From positions 1 to 47,630 of the forward strand of contig JAFZCU010000011.1 of assembly GCA_017556145.1 (NCBI GenBank): 47,630 nucleotides of DNA. The letters run 5' to 3'. This DNA is from Prevotella sp. (lineage in GTDB: Bacteria; Bacteroidota; Bacteroidia; Bacteroidales; Bacteroidaceae). Positions 44,518-47,630 of the stretch are shown piece after piece. A program made the translations under genes and the position numbers. The notes beneath the pieces are model-generated. The model worked only from the letters and a program-made list of their open reading frames with translations, was not told the DNA's origin and ran no database searches. Numbering within the stretch: the stretch's first letter is position 1; every line of letters begins with the position of its first letter.

Positions 44518-45516
44518 CTACTGTCCCCCGAGTCTTTCGAAATATTCCGCGATATCATCCCACGTCTTGAAGGTGTCGCTACCGAACTCAATGTGCGTCG
44601 CCATGCCTGACCAACTATCCTCATCGCCGATAAAGTAATCGCCATACAAGAGGTCGCGCCGCAGCATAAAGACGGTATGATTCCATGCCGGTACGTTGAT
44701 ATACTCATAGAGCCACTGGTTGACGTCGGCATAATAGACCGTATCCACGGGCGCCGCTGCCACGAAGAACACCTGATAGTGCTCAATCAGCCAGCGCACC
44801 GTCTTCTGCACAGAACTCATCGGTGCCTCGTAGATGTCGGAAAGCGTCTCCATGCCGATATACACGATGGGGCGCTGGCGGTGCTCCTGCCGGTCGTCGA
44901 TCCAGCGCATCACAGGCACCACCGAGTGCATAAACGACTTGTCGTTCATCCTGTGCTCGCCGTGGAAGCGGATAGCGGTGGCATACTGGCTCCGGAACAG
45001 GTCGTAGGTGTCGACCGTGGTGTCCTCATCGCCGAAGAGCCCCCACACGCGGCCCCGTTCCTCGGGATTGACGCCCGAGAAGCACTGCTCCGTCATCTCC
45101 TTGTATTCCTTCACCAGGGCCTTCGTCACAATGAAGTCCTGCACCCCGTCCTGACGGGGATTCTGGAAGTGCTGGGCGCCCATCATACCGTGATCCTTCA
45201 TCGTGTCGCCCATACGCAGGGCGGGATTCACCAGTATGCGGTCGAAACCGTAGAGCATCTCCGCATACATGCCGCCCATCGATGTTCCCACGACGAGGTC
45301 TGGCTTTTCAGCATCACAGGTCTGCCGCAGCAGGTCCATCGCCTCCTGCGGATGGATAGGCAGGTCGGGTGCGATGACCGTCGCATTGGGGAAAACCTCG
45401 CGGATTCGTGTCACCGTCCCGCTCTGACCCGACGATGCGAAGCCGTGCACATAAAGTATCTTCTTTCCCTTGAACAATTCGGGAAACTGCTTGATGTAAG
45501 GATTTGTCTGTTCCAT
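44518..45516 (-). CDS. YqiA/UPF0227-type hydrolase fused to a degenerate 5'(3')-deoxyribonucleotidase-like HAD domain
   Basis: A 332-residue protein in two parts. Residues 18-205 look like the YqiA/UPF0227 alpha/beta hydrolases: HGFASSG (24-30), nucleophile elbow GTSMGG with Ser79, the acidic loop GLFGDEDT (159-166) and a candidate catalytic His188. E. coli YqiA is about 190 residues and is an esterase of unknown natural substrate. Residues 216-330 resemble NT5C-type 5'(3')-deoxyribonucleotidases: RPIVYIGMETL, WLIEHYQVFFVAAAP, PAWNHTVFMLRRDLLYGDYFIGDED and the ending THIEFGSDTFKTWDDIAEYF. The catalytic motif that should read DxDG is replaced by GME (221-223), so this half is probably inactive and may bind a ligand. 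It is the first gene of a pair with the HI0933 flavoprotein. Confidence 0.78.
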   Translation of the reverse strand: MEQTNPYIKQFPELFKGKKILYVHGFASSGQSGTVTRIREVFPNATVIAPDLPIHPQEAMDLLRQTCDAEKPDLVVGTSMGGMYAEMLYGFDRILVNPALRMGDTMKDHGMMGAQHFQNPRQDGVQDFIVTKALVKEYKEMTEQCFSGVNPEERGRVWGLFGDEDTTVDTYDLFRSQYATAIRFHGEHRMNDKSFMHSVVPVMRWIDDRQEHRQRPIVYIGMETLSDIYEAPMSSVQKTVRWLIEHYQVFFVAAAPVDTVYYADVNQWLYEYINVPAWNHTVFMLRRDLLYGDYFIGDEDSWSGMATHIEFGSDTFKTWDDIAEYFERLGGQ

Positions 45517-45543
45517 ATTCTAATCTTTGTATTTACTAGTGTG

Positions 45544-45575
45544 CAAAGATACGAATAAGTGAGCGAAATACCAAA
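45544..45575 (-). promoter_or_regulatory. Promoter of the hydrolase-flavoprotein operon
   Basis: On the minus strand TTTG (45575-45572), 20 bases, then TATCTTTG (45551-45544). The leader to the ATG at 45516 is about 22 bases. Confidence 0.75.
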
Positions 45576-45629
45576 TTTATTTGGGAATTTCCGAGCGTGA
45601 GTATCTTCGGTCGCAGCCCAAAGATACGA

Positions 45630-45665
45630 AAATCAGTCGAAAGAACCAAGACTTTCGACTGATTT
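45630..45665 (+). terminator. Terminator-like hairpin with nested promoter element
   Basis: A 14-pair stem (AAATCAGTCGAAAG with CTTTCGACTGATTT) and eight-base loop. On the plus strand it is followed by CTTTTTTC, which is a good terminator tail, yet no plus-strand gene ends here. On the minus strand it stands upstream of the hydrolase operon and overlaps a second promoter-like pair. Confidence 0.6.
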
Positions 45666-46083
45666 CTTTTTTCGGATCTTTTTCTGACAAGCCGTCTCGT
45701 GAGAATCGTGCATTACTCAACAATCGGTCATCAGGTCGCAAATACGCAAGTTTTGAGCATATTACCTAAGCGTCTGATATATTGCAAGTTATGATTTTGA
45801 TATTTTTATTGTCGTCGATAGGGGTCATCTATGGGTCGTCCAGATAGTACTTATCACTCGTTCGAATGGCACCTTCAACTCATTCGGATAATCCCTATCA
45901 GGGGAAAGGGATTATTTGAACAAGTCGTTCAGACTATCTGAACCACCGTTTTGCTACGTCTGAGCTGCCAGTTCCCTATCTCCAAACCGTCACTTCCCCG
46001 ATTTCAGCCGTTTCCGTCTCCTAGAACAAGTAACTACCCAAGCGCTTTTTTAGGCAATTTTTCCTGACATTGCAAAATAGGAG

Positions 46084-47630
46084 TTAATCACCGATTCGCT
46101 CGACGATGAAGTCGCAGGCTGAGAACCAGTTGCTGCCCTCGCCGTATTTCAGGGCGATGCTGCGATCGACGGTGACTCCATAGGTGAGGGCATGGTTAGG
46201 GATATCATCGGTAATGGTGATGTCGTCGAGGTAGATGCGGTTCCAACCGTAGCCCTGTCCACCATGGGCCGAAGCTTTGTTGAGGTCAAGAGCCAGGACG
46301 CCCTTGTGGGCATTAGCCATACGTGAGAAGCGGCTGAGGGCGGAGAACCACACGTTGCCACCCGTATCGCCATCGGCGGGGATCTCCTTGCGGACGGTAT
46401 GGTCTCCCACCTGCGCAAAGATGAGCATGGCAGAGTGGCCACTGTTGGTATCATCGGCACGTACGACGGCTGAAACGCGATAGCGGCCCGGGTGCAAATC
46501 CTTGAGGGTATGCTCGATGCGAAGGCCTTTGCTGTAATCCGCGCTATTCATGTGGATATAACCCGTCTGCTGGTCGGCGGTATAGTGTTCGCCACGGGCC
46601 GTAAAGGCATCAAGGCTGTTATATGTCATAGAGCCATGGATGACGGTCCAGTGGTTACGGTTCAAATAGTCCTGATCAGCTTCGCTCAGACTGTCGATGT
46701 CGGCAGTTTGGTTGCGCATGTTGAAGAGATAGAGCTGTACAAAGTCGACCTGCTTCTTCAGTTCCTCTGGCAAGTCTTTGGCGATGTCGTCGGTCATGCG
46801 TTTCAGTTCAAGCACCTGCTGGCCTGAGAGCAGGAAGGGATAGCTCTCCACCTCTTTTTGGAGTGTCTGGCAGATGGCCTTCTGCTCGGTGAGGGTGGCG
46901 GTACGGCTCAGCTCCGCCATACGCTGCACCTTTGCTTGAAGGGCCTCGTAGCTGGTCTTGAGGTTGAGCGTTCTGGGCTCGTCGTAGAGCTGCTGCGCCA
47001 TCGTGTTGTAATTATACTGGTACATTTCGACCAGCGTGTCGGTGTCGAGGGCCTTGGCGCGCTCGGGTTCCTTTTTGCGGATGTCATACAACAGGTTCTG
47101 CGCCACGCTGAGGGCCGTGTTGCTGCGGTCGAGGTATTCCTCGCCATTGTAGGATTTAATCTGCGGCGTAGACTTGAGCTTCGGGCAATGGAATTCGTAC
47201 ATGATGCCTGTTGTCATATAGTACTTGTGCTGGCTGTCGATGGGGGCATCCTCATCATAGCCACACCATGTAAGCAGATAGGTGGAACGGAAGCCGTCGT
47301 CGTCCTTGAAACCGATGATGCGAACGTTCATCGTGGGGTGTAGCTGAAGTGGGATAGTCTCGCCCTCCTCGCCCCATGCGATGCTGACACCGGGGAAGAC
47401 GGCCTGCTCGTCGCCTGCCACATATCTGTAGTAGCTGGAGGCATAGGGTGACTGCTGGTCGTAGGCATCGAGGATGTGCCGCAAGGGCAGGTTGGGATCG
47501 TCGGGCACATTGCGGAACTCGAAGCGCCAGCCATCGAGATAGAGCGGTCCTACGGCAGCACTGCTGTTCGAGAGCTTCACGACATGTATCTTGTTCTTGG
47601 GCACAAGACCCGCGCCGTCGAGGGCCGTCC
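46084..47630 (-). CDS. Unrecognised protein with C-terminal jelly-roll domain, 5' end outside window
   Basis: At least 515 residues are visible. The frame stays open to the right edge, so the GTG at 47604 is not a real start. I do not recognise the family. The first 170 visible residues are beta-rich with many Tyr and Trp (LYLDGWRFEFRNVPDDPNLPLRHILDAY, YYRYVAGDEQAVFPGVSIAWGEEG, STYLLTWCGYDEDAP). A helical middle part follows (LQAKVQRMAELSRTATL through KKQVDFVQLYL). The last 180 residues look like a galactose-binding-like or carbohydrate-binding jelly roll (WTVIHGSMTYNSLDAF, LHPGRYRVSAVVRADD, HSAMLIFAQVGDH, WNRIYLDDITIT). No T9SS-type tail is present at the end. A secreted glycan-related role is plausible from the last domain only. 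Confidence 0.7.
   Translation of the reverse strand, partial: TALDGAGLVPKNKIHVVKLSNSSAAVGPLYLDGWRFEFRNVPDDPNLPLRHILDAYDQQSPYASSYYRYVAGDEQAVFPGVSIAWGEEGETIPLQLHPTMNVRIIGFKDDDGFRSTYLLTWCGYDEDAPIDSQHKYYMTTGIMYEFHCPKLKSTPQIKSYNGEEYLDRSNTALSVAQNLLYDIRKKEPERAKALDTDTLVEMYQYNYNTMAQQLYDEPRTLNLKTSYEALQAKVQRMAELSRTATLTEQKAICQTLQKEVESYPFLLSGQQVLELKRMTDDIAKDLPEELKKQVDFVQLYLFNMRNQTADIDSLSEADQDYLNRNHWTVIHGSMTYNSLDAFTARGEHYTADQQTGYIHMNSADYSKGLRIEHTLKDLHPGRYRVSAVVRADDTNSGHSAMLIFAQVGDHTVRKEIPADGDTGGNVWFSALSRFSRMANAHKGVLALDLNKASAHGGQGYGWNRIYLDDITITDDIPNHALTYGVTVDRSIALKYGEGSNWFSACDFIVERIGD

Larger units (their letters stand above)
45517..46083. other. Non-coding stretch with promoter and hairpins
   Basis: It holds the promoter of the hydrolase-fusion gene (45544-45575) and a second promoter-like TTG-20-TATCTTTG at 45649-45619. 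A 14-bp hairpin lies at 45630-45665, GTATCTT/AAGATAC arms at 45601-45627, and a small AATCCCT/AGGGATT hairpin at 45890-45913. Just past the stop at 46084 is a weak GCAAT/ATTGC stem. No credible reading frame was seen. Confidence 0.6.

Noticed and set aside
45781-46083. Degenerate gene in the gap before the right-edge protein
   Set aside because: All six frames are broken by stops and no motif is readable.
47602-47604. GTG as the start of the right-edge protein
   Set aside because: The frame stays open upstream to the window edge, and no signal peptide or promoter is seen there.

Overview
The window looks like a Bacteroidales chromosome segment, most likely from Prevotella or a close relative. 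The evidence is lineage-typical genes (SprA of the type IX secretion system, an LruC/DUF4842 lipoprotein, a DUF4831 protein, Oar-type TonB receptors, BACON domains, many lipoproteins) and promoters that repeatedly show the Bacteroidetes form TTG, about 20 bases, then TAnnTTTG. Shine-Dalgarno sequences are weak or absent. No tRNA, rRNA, CRISPR array, insertion sequence or phage gene was seen, and gene order is dense and mostly on the minus strand.

Layout. 1-1101: 5' part of a lipoprotein with two copies of a jelly-roll-like module. 1336-9536: sprA with ruvA just upstream. 9629-14315: a three-gene carbohydrate operon (isomerase-family protein, GH51 arabinofuranosidase, CE6-type acetyl esterase with a T9SS-like tail). 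14316-15218: a non-coding island rich in inverted repeats, including two copies of a perfect 16-bp palindrome. 15219-17249: LruC-type lipoprotein. 17495-25844: two paralogous Oar-type TonB receptors around a BACON/OB-fold lipoprotein, with no SusD. 25970-28264: hpt-adk-obgE operon on minus, divergent from nnr and the DUF4831 gene on plus. 31000-32102: anti-sigma kinase, STAS antagonist and a small coiled-coil membrane protein. 32292-33293: class II fructose-bisphosphate aldolase. 33509-39940: six-gene operon of a MacAB-TolC-like efflux pump with a LytS/LytTR two-component system. 40090-43221: aquaporin and GH95 glycosidase. 43301-45516: HI0933-family flavoprotein and a hydrolase fused to a degenerate HAD domain. 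46084-47630: 3' part of an unrecognised secreted-type protein.

Themes. One is glycan handling: esterase, arabinofuranosidase, GH95, isomerase, TonB receptors and surface lipoproteins. SprA would export cargo carrying a C-terminal sorting tail, and the esterase appears to be such cargo. The other is housekeeping: nucleotide salvage, NAD(P)HX repair, ribosome assembly and glycolysis.

The most unexpected signal is a family of 7-bp tandem repeats (variants of GTGAATA, GGTAAAA and GGTAAGA) at five gene junctions. At sprA, the DUF4831 gene and the response-regulator/fba gap, two arrays face each other in inverted orientation about 91-98 bases apart. At sprA this could fold the start codon into a long hairpin. 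A second signal is the palindrome-bracketed island at 14987-15127.
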